DNA of 64,000 nucleotides from Microbacterium oxydans (lineage in GTDB: Bacteria; Actinomycetota; Actinomycetes; Actinomycetales; Microbacteriaceae), in contig NZ_JYIW01000025.1 of NCBI RefSeq assembly GCF_000956525.1, forward strand, positions 124,001-188,000, given 5' to 3'. Below are positions 48,758 to 56,733 of this stretch, in pieces. Position numbers and translations under genes: made by a program. Position 1 is the stretch's first letter; every line of letters begins with the position of its first letter. Under the pieces are notes generated by a model. It did not search any database, was not told the DNA's origin, and was given only the letters and a program-made list of their open reading frames with translations.

Positions 48758-49327
48758 TCAGGCGCTACTGCTCGGCGGACGTCTGAGTTCTCGATAGATG
48801 GTGGACCGCGTGACGCCGAGTGCTGCGGCGATGTCATTGACGGAGGTCTCACCTGCGCTGAACGCGGAGCGAGCAAGGCGGGCTTGGTCGGGGGAGAGGG
48901 CGCGAGGGCGGCCGCCCACACGTCCTCTTGCGCGGGCGGATGCGAGCCCGGCGACGGTCCGTTCGCGAATGAGATCGCGTTCGAACTCCGCGAGCGCTGC
49001 GAAGACGTGGACGACAAGGCGGCCGCCGGCCGAGCTCGTGTCGATAGTCTCTCGGAGTGATCTGAGAGCGACGCCTCGGGATTGCAGGTCTTCAACGAGC
49101 TCAATGAGGTCGTGGACCGAGCGGCCTAAACGGTCGAGCCTCCAGACGACGACGGTATCGCCGGATCGGAGAAGGTCGAAGAGATGGGCGAGCTCAGGGC
49201 GCTCCCCACTCGCGGACGCCTTCTCCGTAAGGATCCGGTCGCAGCCCGCTTCGAGGAGCGCGTCGAACTGCATCTGCGAATTCTGTTCGCTCGTCGAGAC
49301 TCTCGCGTAGCCAAAGACATGGCCCAT
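48758..49327 (-). CDS. serine recombinase (resolvase/invertase)
   Basis: 189 residues from ATG 49327 (MGHVFGYARVSTSEQN). Catalytic Ser11 in YARVSTS, active-site Arg segment VVWRLDRLGRS, the E-helix region FERDLIRERTVAGL and a C-terminal Hin-type HTH (SVNDIAAALGVTRSTIYREL) give a complete short resolvase/invertase. It marks the left side of the accessory island. No transposase is adjacent, so it could be a transposon remnant or a stand-alone resolvase. Confidence 0.92.
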   Translation of the reverse strand: MGHVFGYARVSTSEQNSQMQFDALLEAGCDRILTEKASASGERPELAHLFDLLRSGDTVVVWRLDRLGRSVHDLIELVEDLQSRGVALRSLRETIDTSSAGGRLVVHVFAALAEFERDLIRERTVAGLASARARGRVGGRPRALSPDQARLARSAFSAGETSVNDIAAALGVTRSTIYRELRRPPSSSA

Positions 49328-49435
49328 GACGGAACTGTAGCGAAACTCGTGACCCGCGTCAGCTTTCGAACCATTGATTTCGAGACGGGTTGTGACACAG
49401 GCCAAGCGCACATTCGGCTCGAATCGGCGGAACCA

Positions 49436-49466
49436 TGGGGGTGTCGCATAAACGGTCGTTATTGGC
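49436..49466. other. possible recombination site or transposon end upstream of the serine recombinase
   Basis: GGGGG followed by TGTCGCATAAAC, then GTTATTGGCA. The two half-sites face each other (TGTCGCATAAAC and, on the other strand, TGCCAATAAC), resembling the TGTCYGATAA half-sites of Tn3/gamma-delta res sites, about 110 bases from the recombinase gene. The leading G-run also resembles a Tn3-family inverted-repeat end. I see no matching partner in the window. Confidence 0.4.
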
Positions 49467-49502
49467 ACAACCTGACGAACTCAGTTTCGTGTAAGGCGCT
49501 GC

Positions 49503-50237
49503 TCACGCGAGCGGTCGGGGAGTGTCAGTAGTAGGAGCCCGGTATTCCTCCCGCTTCTGGCGTCCCCGAGCTATCTTGTCGTCCTGCTTGCGGACGCGAC
49601 GGCGCTCCATTGAAGCGAAGAGGGGAACGCTCATCACGCGCTCGAACACTGCGGTCGCGATGTTCTCTTCTCTCGGAGCAGGGAGGGGTGGCAGCACTCG
49701 TCCGCCGAGCTTTGGAAGGAGCTTGTCGTGCTCTCTTGCTTCAACTAGGCGATTCTTCCTGGCATCGCGGAGCCACCGGCGGCCACCAGAGTCCCGGAAA
49801 GCCACATAGACCTCGAATTTCGAGTCTATCGGTCGGTCGGTGTACTCGAGGCGTAGAGCTTTGCGAGGGGGTAGCATGCGATCATCTAGCGGACCAGCTC
49901 GGAATACTCGCACCTCTTCGTTCTCGAAAATGTAGATGGTTTGGACGTGGATGTCCGTCGTTCCGTTGTTTCGCAGGGTGATGTGCACGTACCCGAAGTC
50001 GGACGACCCGGTTCTACGCTCCATCGACATGATCCAGCCGATATCCGCGAACGCATAAAACGCATCTGCTTCAATGCGCTGGCGCTGCTCGCGTTCGTCC
50101 CGGAACAACTTGAGCGCCCAGAACAGGGCGAGGATCGTTCCGAGTGCACCGAACCACTCAGCGGTCGTCCCCCACTGCCAAAGGTCATAGCCGAAGAACT
50201 GCGCGACCGCATCCCACATGTTTGCCCACCACTGCAC
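49503..50237 (-). CDS. single-pass membrane protein with a FRDxxGRxWxR domain (island)
   Basis: 244 residues from GTG 50237, with TACGCT 6 bases upstream (leaderless pattern). One TM helix at about residues 25-44 (EWFGALGTILALFWALKLF), a charged helix, then a beta-rich cytoplasmic domain containing VHITLRNNGTTDIHV and FRDSGGRRWLR (148-158), and a basic tail. I do not recognise a named family. The same FRD-GR-W-R motif occurs in the membrane protein at 53299-54285, so the two flank the AAA+/DUF6414 pair as distant relatives. Confidence 0.72.
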   Translation of the reverse strand: MQWWANMWDAVAQFFGYDLWQWGTTAEWFGALGTILALFWALKLFRDEREQRQRIEADAFYAFADIGWIMSMERRTGSSDFGYVHITLRNNGTTDIHVQTIYIFENEEVRVFRAGPLDDRMLPPRKALRLEYTDRPIDSKFEVYVAFRDSGGRRWLRDARKNRLVEAREHDKLLPKLGGRVLPPLPAPREENIATAVFERVMSVPLFASMERRRVRKQDDKIARGRQKREEYRAPTTDTPRPLA

Positions 50238-50414
50238 GCTCTGAGCGTAGTGTCTCAGTAGTACCTGTCTTTGCCGCCGACTGTCTCCCGACGTCACGAG
50301 CACCCGAATCGCGGCGGTGTCCGCGGTCAGTGTCATAGTGAGAACCGGCAGCCGGTCGTAGCGGGCCTGCATTGGCGCATCGCGTCGAAGCCAGAAGAGT
50401 TCGGCGGGGGATCA

Positions 50415-51650
50415 ATGAGTGAAGTGACGTGGGGCGTGGGCGGAACGCTCGTGAGGGTGACCAGCATTGACCCGGTAAGCGGCACAATCTACTTTCGGGT
50501 GCGGAATGGGAACGACGGCTCCGTGACGAATCTTCCGGAATCCGATGATCTTCGTCCTGGTGACATCCTCATCATCGCCGCGGATGGCGAGTGGGATGTG
50601 CCTCCTGCAGACGTATGGTCCGAGACGTACGTTGTCGCCGTTGTGCGGAGTGTTCTGGACGATGGCACTGTTTTGGTAGACAACGGTGCAACTCTCAAGT
50701 CGGTGCGCAACGACCGCGAGGTCAAGGTTGAGGCGAACAACACGGTGGAGTACAGCGACATCGAAGGCGTCGTACGGGTCGTCTCGGAGACGCCGATCCG
50801 CAGCAGCCAGGGTGATGACGTCACTATCGACAGCGTGCGCGCAGAATACCTCTGGGATCACAAAGGTCTCGGTGCCGGTTTCAGCGACTTCGGTGGCTAT
50901 CCGGAGGTGAAGGCGCGCGCCCAAGAGCTCATCGAGACCCAACTGGAGCGACGGAAGAAGCTGGACAAGATCAAGGCGCGTCCGGTGAAGGGGGTGCTGT
51001 TCACGGGACCGCCGGGAACAGGGAAGACACACCTCGCCCGGATCATCGCCCGCGAATCCAACGCTGAGTTCTTCTTGGTGAGCGGACCCACGGTCGTGAG
51101 TAAGTGGGTTGGTGACACAGAGGACACGCTTCGCAAAATCTTCGATGCAGCGACCTCAAGCAAGTCCGGCCGGGCAATCATTTTTTTCGATGAGATCGAC
51201 AGCATCGCTGAGCGGCGGGGGGCCGATTCGCATGAGTCGTCGCGTCGTTTGGTTGCCCAGCTCCTCACGCTGATGGACGGCTATGACGACCGCGGCAAGA
51301 GCGTTATCGTCATCGCCGCAACAAACCGTGCTGAGGCGCTCGATCCTGCACTGCTGAGGCCGGGCCGTTTCGACTGGGAGATCCCGTTCGGCATGCCGAC
51401 TTTGAGTGACCGCCTGGAGATCCTAAAGGTGCGGGCGAGTAAGCTCGTCACGTCTTCGGATCTTCCCCTTGAAGACGTCGCCACTCTCACTGAAGGCTGG
51501 TCGGCCGCCGAGTTGACAGCTATCTGGACCGAGGCCGCTCTCGTCGCGGCGGGTGACAATCGCGAGCGAATTGCCGGCGAGGATCTTGCAGTTGCGTACG
51601 AACGAGTGGCACGCAAGCCGCGGCGTTCGATCTCGGGGGAGGGTGAGTAA
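50415..51650 (+). CDS. AAA+ ATPase with beta-rich N-terminal domains (island)
   Basis: 411 residues. The N-terminal ~120 residues are beta-rich and look like OB-type domains as in proteasomal ATPases (LRPGDILIIAADGEW). The AAA+ core is intact: Walker A GPPGTGKT (198-205), Walker B IIFFDEID (255-262), sensor AATNR (301-305), arginine segment RPGRFD (315-320) and the helical lid to the C-terminus. No HbYX tail, so not an obvious proteasome partner. The stop TAA overlaps the next ATG (TAATG). Expected to form a ring that remodels proteins; the DUF6414 product is the natural partner. Confidence 0.9.
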   Translation: MSEVTWGVGGTLVRVTSIDPVSGTIYFRVRNGNDGSVTNLPESDDLRPGDILIIAADGEWDVPPADVWSETYVVAVVRSVLDDGTVLVDNGATLKSVRNDREVKVEANNTVEYSDIEGVVRVVSETPIRSSQGDDVTIDSVRAEYLWDHKGLGAGFSDFGGYPEVKARAQELIETQLERRKKLDKIKARPVKGVLFTGPPGTGKTHLARIIARESNAEFFLVSGPTVVSKWVGDTEDTLRKIFDAATSSKSGRAIIFFDEIDSIAERRGADSHESSRRLVAQLLTLMDGYDDRGKSVIVIAATNRAEALDPALLRPGRFDWEIPFGMPTLSDRLEILKVRASKLVTSSDLPLEDVATLTEGWSAAELTAIWTEAALVAAGDNRERIAGEDLAVAYERVARKPRRSISGEGE

Positions 51651-53008
51651 TGGGTTGGCGACAGAGATGGCGTGCGTTTCGAAATCGTCCAGAACGCGTG
51701 GAACAGCCCGCGTCGAAAGCGGACACCGAGGAACGGGTACTGCGGGAGTTCGTCTATCTGGACGAAGTGAGTCTCCGCAGCCTCCTCTCCTCATTGACGG
51801 GCGATCTCCGCGACAGTGCTTCGGAGCAGTCTTCGGATGACCTGCAGGCGGAAGTGGCTGGTGCCGTCAAAGTGGGAAACGCGCTCACCGGCGTTGAAGG
51901 CAATCTGTCGTCTCGCTTCCAGACGAGTAACAGCAGCACCATCCAGACCTCTCGCAAGGCAACGGTGCAGTCGTGGTTCAAGCAGTTCCATGAGATGAAA
52001 GGCCTGCGGCTCATCGAGGTGACTCGGGCGAAAGCGCTAGCGATGGATGTCGATGCACTGCTGAGCACGACCGACAAATCGCTGCTTGTCGCTAGCGATG
52101 AGCTCACCCGTGGCGCGCTCGTCGAGTTCAGGGTCCGGCTGTCGGCTGACCCGGTTTACCGTCTGGGCACGATGGTCACCGAGTTTTCCGGGATGGCTGA
52201 GGACTATCCAGATATGTTCGGCCAAGGCGCGGCGCTCGAATCCCTTCGCGAAGCGCAGCCAGTCGGGAAAGTCCTCGACCGACTCCTCGTCGGTCTCGTG
52301 CCAATCCGTGCAGTCGCCGTCGACTATTCGGCGGTCACCGTCGACGGACGAAGGTTCGTTGCACACAACGACCTGCTGAAGGAGCTTCCCCTCACGCGTG
52401 AGTCGGTTCAGATCGTTGGCGTAACGGAGCAACTCGGCTACTGGAAGGACCTGCGACGGGTCCTCTTTTCCGAGGCCGAGGTCACTCTCCTGGGCCGTGT
52501 ATCTCGGGCCGGACTCCAACCTGACTGGTCCCCTGTCAAGCTTGCAGATCTCTTCGAACAGTCGGCCCCGGGAGTCGTGGCGCAAATTAACGCGGCAGGC
52601 CGCCTGGGAACCCAGTTTGGTCGGGAAGCTCCCAAAGCTGAGGACTCCCGACTTTCAGTGGCGCTTCGTCACTACGCGGGCGCGATCCTCGACCACCGCA
52701 AGGTTGTGCTCACAGATGGTGAGCAGACGAGGCTTGACGAAGAGATCTCTCGTCATCGCGACAGAGCCGATTCAGTTTCCGAGCAACACGGAGCCTTCGC
52801 AGCACTCCGAATATTCGTCGCAGAACAGTTGGGTGCTTCCGTAGGAGCGCGACGTGAACTCGCCCTCCGTGAGAGCGCCCGGGCAGCCTCAGGTCTCCCA
52901 CTGTTCCCTGCGATGTCGGGCGGACAAGCCGTGACGCGGGCGCCCGAGACGGTGGCGCCGGAGGCGGAGAACCTCGTCGATCTCGAAATCATTGCCATCT
53001 ATTGGTGA
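51650..53008 (+). CDS. DUF6414 family protein coupled to the AAA+ ATPase
   Basis: 452 residues. After a basic start comes LREFVYLDEVSLRSLLSSLTG, the hallmark opening of DUF6414, followed by a Ser/Gln-rich stretch, SRKATVQSWFKQFHEM, and about 250 residues of mixed alpha/beta sequence. The C-terminus ends LVDLEIIAIYW. DUF6414 proteins have no assigned activity that I know of. Translation is coupled to the ATPase gene by a shared base, so the products probably work in fixed ratio. GC content is visibly lower than in the core genes. Confidence 0.85.
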   Translation: MGWRQRWRAFRNRPERVEQPASKADTEERVLREFVYLDEVSLRSLLSSLTGDLRDSASEQSSDDLQAEVAGAVKVGNALTGVEGNLSSRFQTSNSSTIQTSRKATVQSWFKQFHEMKGLRLIEVTRAKALAMDVDALLSTTDKSLLVASDELTRGALVEFRVRLSADPVYRLGTMVTEFSGMAEDYPDMFGQGAALESLREAQPVGKVLDRLLVGLVPIRAVAVDYSAVTVDGRRFVAHNDLLKELPLTRESVQIVGVTEQLGYWKDLRRVLFSEAEVTLLGRVSRAGLQPDWSPVKLADLFEQSAPGVVAQINAAGRLGTQFGREAPKAEDSRLSVALRHYAGAILDHRKVVLTDGEQTRLDEEISRHRDRADSVSEQHGAFAALRIFVAEQLGASVGARRELALRESARAASGLPLFPAMSGGQAVTRAPETVAPEAENLVDLEIIAIYW

Positions 53009-53298
53009 ACTGTCGAACCAATCAACGTTCATAGTCGACGTCCGTCCTTCGACAGCCATGCCGGGGGAAGGCGCTCAACGGGAGGGAAGACCAGACACCC
53101 AGTCGAATGGCTGGCTGGCCGTTCCTTCATGCTTTGGCAGAGCGCACACCCCCACTGTGTTAATTATCGATTCCGTACGCGTCACTTCGGAGACGATCCC
53201 TTGCGGGATGACCTGATGAGCGAGCAGGTGACGGGGACATGGCGGCGGATGCCATCAGCTGAGAGTCATCTAGGGCACGCCGCACTAATGCGCTGGAT
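53009..53298. other. 290-base gap with no gene seen
   Basis: Between the DUF6414 gene and the convergent membrane-protein gene. Short frames here lack ribosome sites and family resemblance. No strong hairpin with a T-run was seen. Confidence 0.6.
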
Positions 53299-54285
53299 TC
53301 AGCCTTCCTTACTCAACCCGAAGTACCGCAGAGACTCAGCCAGTTTCTCCACAGGCTGCCGTCGTGCGCGCCACGACCACCACTCTTTTGCCACGCGGTG
53401 AGACGTGCGTTGTCGGTGCGACCGCTGAAGCAACTCGAAAGCAACATCATCGCCGGGGGTGAGGTCGTCGAGGCTTACGCTGTCGAGTCCCGCTCGCACA
53501 AGGGGGACGATGACCTCTCTGATGCCATCGCGTTCGCGAGCGTCCTCAAGTTCGGATCGGCGATTCTCGTGAAGCGCTCGGTATGCCGCTGACGACATCG
53601 AGATCATCTCATCCGACAGGTCCGCATCATCTTCGATTGCCGCGAGTGAACCGCTCTCGCCTCGACGCCATGCACGACCAACGTGGTCTCGAAATAGCAA
53701 GGAGGGCCTCGGCGTCCCAATCAGGTCCAGGAGACATTCCCCCTCACCTGCGAGGTGAAAGGCGTACCGTCCGCCAGGACCAATGCTCCAGTTGCCGAAC
53801 TGCGGCTTCAGGATAATTTTCAACGTCATGACAGGCGTTACCTCATGGATCGGGAGCTCGGACCGGTTCTCAAGGACAAGTCGCGTTCCCCAGCACTCAT
53901 CGAGCCGACGGCCGAGCAACAACGCCGCGAGGTGCTCGTCGTCATCCCAAGCGAGCAGGTGGTCAGGGCACGGCTCGAGCCACCAATGTACCTGGAGCGC
54001 TTGCTGTTTGAGTAGGAGCTGCGCTCGTTCGCGGGCTTCCTCTCTACGAGATCTTCGATCTCGGAAGTAGGTCGTGAGCGTTATGACGAGAGTCGCCAAG
54101 ACGGCGCCGACTGTGCCCAGCGCGGTCAGCTTGTCTGCCCACGAGAGGCTCGGAGCGTCGGGCTCAGAGGCGAGCAGGGGGAGAGCGAGAGACAGAAGCA
54201 GCACTGTAAGCAGGCCTCCGAGTACGAGAATGGCTCGAAGGAGGATACGCGACCCCCGTCTCGGGATCGTCTTCTCATGGGTCAC
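53299..54285 (-). CDS. two-pass membrane protein with a FRDxxGRxWxR domain (island)
   Basis: 328 residues from GTG 54285, with TACCAT 6 bases upstream (leaderless pattern). TM helices at about 13-38 and 52-74, then a basic coiled segment (YFRDRRSRREEARERAQLLL) and a beta-rich cytoplasmic domain with RLVLENRSELPIHEV and FRDHVGRAWRR (198-208). The motif and the order of TM, charged helix and beta domain match the protein at 49503-50237. Function unknown; probably part of the same system. Confidence 0.72.
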   Translation of the reverse strand: MTHEKTIPRRGSRILLRAILVLGGLLTVLLLSLALPLLASEPDAPSLSWADKLTALGTVGAVLATLVITLTTYFRDRRSRREEARERAQLLLKQQALQVHWWLEPCPDHLLAWDDDEHLAALLLGRRLDECWGTRLVLENRSELPIHEVTPVMTLKIILKPQFGNWSIGPGGRYAFHLAGEGECLLDLIGTPRPSLLFRDHVGRAWRRGESGSLAAIEDDADLSDEMISMSSAAYRALHENRRSELEDARERDGIREVIVPLVRAGLDSVSLDDLTPGDDVAFELLQRSHRQRTSHRVAKEWWSWRARRQPVEKLAESLRYFGLSKEG

Positions 54286-54324
54286 TCCCTCATGGTAGAA
54301 GGTGGTGGTGCTCCTCCTTCCCAA

Positions 54325-54589
54325 AGGTGTGTATTCCCGCTTATACAGATTGACGGTGCTAACGACCGGTTACCTCCACAAGCCCGAGGACACGCGCAGA
54401 TCGCGTGCATATCGGCCTCGTGGCCCTAAGCGTTAAAAGTGGAAGAATCGAAGCAAGCACTGCGGAGAGAGAACTCCGGCAGCGCCAGCTTCCAAACCGA
54501 CGACATCTGTGCGAGCTAGCTTACGATGCGGATTCGCGGCGGCCTCAGCGCCGGGCGCCGGCCGGGCCGCGGCGACCGTCGGAGAACTA
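54325..54589. other. gap between island genes, no gene seen
   Basis: 265 bases. A 141-codon frame on the plus strand runs through the HEPN-like gene in antisense and has no ribosome site; I treat it as chance. Confidence 0.5.
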
Positions 54590-55159
54590 TCAGACGGTAC
54601 TTTCGACCTCGGGGATCGCACGCAACACGATTGCTAGGTTGTTCGTGGCTTCCTCAAAATGTTCAACGAAAGAAGGATCGACGAGCAGACCGCTGGCCCG
54701 ATGCACGATCTGGTTGCGAATCTCTTGCATGCGGCGCGCCGTGTCCTCTGTCTCCACACTCACGAGTCCGTCCTTGCGGAGTTGGCCGAAAAGTACTCCA
54801 AGGTTCGTGCCACCGTGCGCCATCCGTTGACGTACCGCAGCTGCACGTGCTTCAAGCTCCAGCTCGCTCCAGGCGATTAGCATTCGGCCGAGAAGCGACG
54901 CCGCAGGCTGTGGCTGCTGACGGATCAGGGCCGCGCCCAAGTCGGTTTGAAGCTCGGGGATCTTCTCCGATTCAGCAGCGACCTCTGACATTTCTTCGGC
55001 GAGGTCGGCCTCAACGCCCATCCCCTTGAACCGTCGAATACGGCCAACCAGCTTCCTGATCTCGGAGCGGAAGAACACCAGAAGACCAATAACTGTTACG
55101 GGCCACGCGATGACCTTCAGGTACTCGAGCACGGTGTCGAGCCAGTCCTGGAGTTCCAT
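54590..55159 (-). CDS. membrane-anchored HEPN-like protein (island)
   Basis: 189 residues. One TM helix (VIAWPVTVIGLLVFF, about 16-30), a basic stretch (RSEIRKLVGRIRRFKG), then a helical domain. RNQIVH (148-153) fits the Rx4-6H motif of HEPN ribonucleases, preceded by a helix with LLGRMLIAWSELELEARA as in DUF4145-type HEPN proteins. HEPN domains are frequent toxic RNases in phage defence and toxin-antitoxin systems. CATACT lies 6 bases before the ATG. The assignment rests on motif and helix pattern only. Confidence 0.62.
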   Translation of the reverse strand: MELQDWLDTVLEYLKVIAWPVTVIGLLVFFRSEIRKLVGRIRRFKGMGVEADLAEEMSEVAAESEKIPELQTDLGAALIRQQPQPAASLLGRMLIAWSELELEARAAAVRQRMAHGGTNLGVLFGQLRKDGLVSVETEDTARRMQEIRNQIVHRASGLLVDPSFVEHFEEATNNLAIVLRAIPEVESTV

Positions 55160-55289
55160 GACGTCAGTATGCCCGACGCCGACGACCGGCCGGTGCTGAG
55201 ACCACGCTGAAGGCCCGGTGTGTCTAGCAGGTGTTACCTGCCGGGGGCCGTATCTTTCGCCCTAAGACGATGCAAAGGAAGTGATAGAA

Positions 55290-55515
55290 ATGGCTAAAGA
55301 CGGACAGCATGTCACACCGCGCGGCGACAAGTGGGCGTCGCAGCGTGCTGGTGCGAGCCGGGCATCGTCCCTGCACGACTCGCAGGCGCAGGCAATCGCT
55401 GCGTCTCGCGGCTACCTCGGCAACCGTGGCGGAGGTGAGTTGAACATTCACGGTCGAGATGGCGCGCGAAGGACACCATCAAGCCGGGCAACGACCCGCG
55501 CAGCACCCCGGGCTA
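55290..55515 (+). pseudogene. DUF2188 gene with a frameshift near its 3' end
   Basis: ATG 55290 (AAGGAAG upstream) opens MAKDGQHVTPRGDKWASQRAGA and runs through ELNIHGRDG, the DUF2188 domain. After about 55461 the reading frame loses the family; in the next frame the expected tail resumes as KDTIKPGNDPRSTPG and ends at a TAG at 55513-55515. A small deletion around 55460-55470 explains this. In the uncorrected frame the protein continues with an Arg/Thr-rich tail to 55526. Confidence 0.7.
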
Positions 55516-55550
55516 GCCGGAGATGACGGCTGGGGAAGGTCGTCGTCATG

Positions 55551-55586
55551 ATGGCGGCAGGGCATAAAGCGAGGCCCTGCCGCCAT
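55551..55586 (+). terminator. terminator after the DUF2188 gene
   Basis: ATGGCGGCAGGGC (55551-55563) pairs perfectly with GCCCTGCCGCCAT (55574-55586). Confidence 0.85.
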
Positions 55587-55639
55587 TCTCCGGTCCTCAA
55601 TGTCTGAGTCGTTCGGTACGTTGCATCGGGGAGGGTTAG

Positions 55640-55879
55640 ATGGCTGACGTTGCAGGAGTGGTGGGGAAGCTAGCGGCTCCGGTCGCTGCGAGCGGGTTCC
55701 GGCGTTTGCGGGTGAGCTTCGAAGTTCCCTGGCGCGTGCGGCGATTCTGTCGCAAGAATCTCCTTCCCATCCCCAGATACTGGGTGCTCCGGCGATTCCT
55801 GACTGCGGCAGCCGTGCTTGAGGTCTACAAGAGCGCTGATCCGTCGCGTCACCGTGAGCTCACCGCTGCGATGCAGTAA
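55640..55879 (+). CDS. 79-aa hypothetical, probably a truncated gene
   Basis: GGGGAGGG, 5 bases before the ATG, is a strong ribosome site, so translation is likely. The product is basic and helical (VPWRVRRFCRKNLLPIPRYWVLRRFL) and ends abruptly at ELTAAMQ. It looks like the N-terminal part of a longer protein cut by the island border, but I cannot name the family. Confidence 0.5.
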   Translation: MADVAGVVGKLAAPVAASGFRRLRVSFEVPWRVRRFCRKNLLPIPRYWVLRRFLTAAAVLEVYKSADPSRHRELTAAMQ

Positions 55880-55931
55880 AAACCGAACATCTGGCACATA
55901 TTGAGCGCAGTGTGCCAAAGGTCGGAGGTCG

Positions 55932-56576
55932 TCATGAATGGGCGGAAGCATCCATCCCCGTCAGCGCCTCGGGGACGGCCGACTCAAAGAACAAGACCAT
56001 GGCGGCACTCATGTCCGCGGACGGGTCGATGAGCCACTGGAGCTGCACGCCGTCCCATGTTGCGATGAGGAGGCGGCCTAGCAAGTTTGCGTCGCGCTCA
56101 GGGTTGATGCGACCCTGCTTCTGGTCGTACGCGAAAGCGGCTGCAAGTTCCTGTGACTTGCGTTCGTAGCGGGTGACGAACCAGTCGTGCGCGGGGTGGG
56201 TCGGTGCTGACGATTCGGCCGCAAGGATCGCGAACAACCTCAGTAACTCCGGTCGTTCGACGCTGGAACGCACACGTTCGAGCGTTGCAGGAACGATGCC
56301 GCGCTCGATGCATGCCGCGTTGAAGTCGAAGGCCTCGTTGCCCGAAGTTGTCCCGTCGGACCTCTCCAAGACCGCCTCAAGAAGCTCGTACTTCGTGCCG
56401 AAGTGATGGACCACGCTGGTCAGGGCTACATCCAGTTGGCGGGCGATGTCTCGCAATGAACCGCCGTGGTAACCGTGCGTGCCGAACACCGTCGTCGCTG
56501 CATCCAGGATGTCGTTGGAGCGCTGAGCGGACTTGGCGTACGGTCCGCGGGTGCCAGCGGATTTCGGTCCAGTCAT
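55932..56576 (-). CDS. TetR-family regulator
   Basis: 214 residues from ATG 56576; TAGGGT lies 7 bases upstream. HTH: GGSLRDIARQLDVALTSVVHHFGTKYELLEAVL; helical ligand domain follows. Divergent from the ABC transporter operon and probably its repressor. TetR control is unusual for a beta-glucoside operon, where LacI-type regulators are the rule. Confidence 0.88.
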   Translation of the reverse strand: MTGPKSAGTRGPYAKSAQRSNDILDAATTVFGTHGYHGGSLRDIARQLDVALTSVVHHFGTKYELLEAVLERSDGTTSGNEAFDFNAACIERGIVPATLERVRSSVERPELLRLFAILAAESSAPTHPAHDWFVTRYERKSQELAAAFAYDQKQGRINPERDANLLGRLLIATWDGVQLQWLIDPSADMSAAMVLFFESAVPEALTGMDASAHS

Positions 56577-56733
56577 GAACGCGACCCTACCGACTTCCTT
56601 CACCCACGTCACGCCAGCGCGCCCCGACTCGCGCGTCGAAATGAAAATGTAGCACTTGTTCCAAATTCGATGTATGGTGACTTCACCAAGGGTGGCCCGC
56701 GTCCGGGCTTGCCATGTTCACAAGGAGGTTGAC

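Noticed and set aside
52992..53216. 74-codon frame after the DUF6414 gene
   Set aside because: Starts within the previous gene in another frame, with no ribosome site or domain.
54405..54830. 141-codon plus-strand frame in the island
   Set aside because: Overlaps the HEPN-like gene in antisense, lacks a ribosome site and has no recognisable domain.
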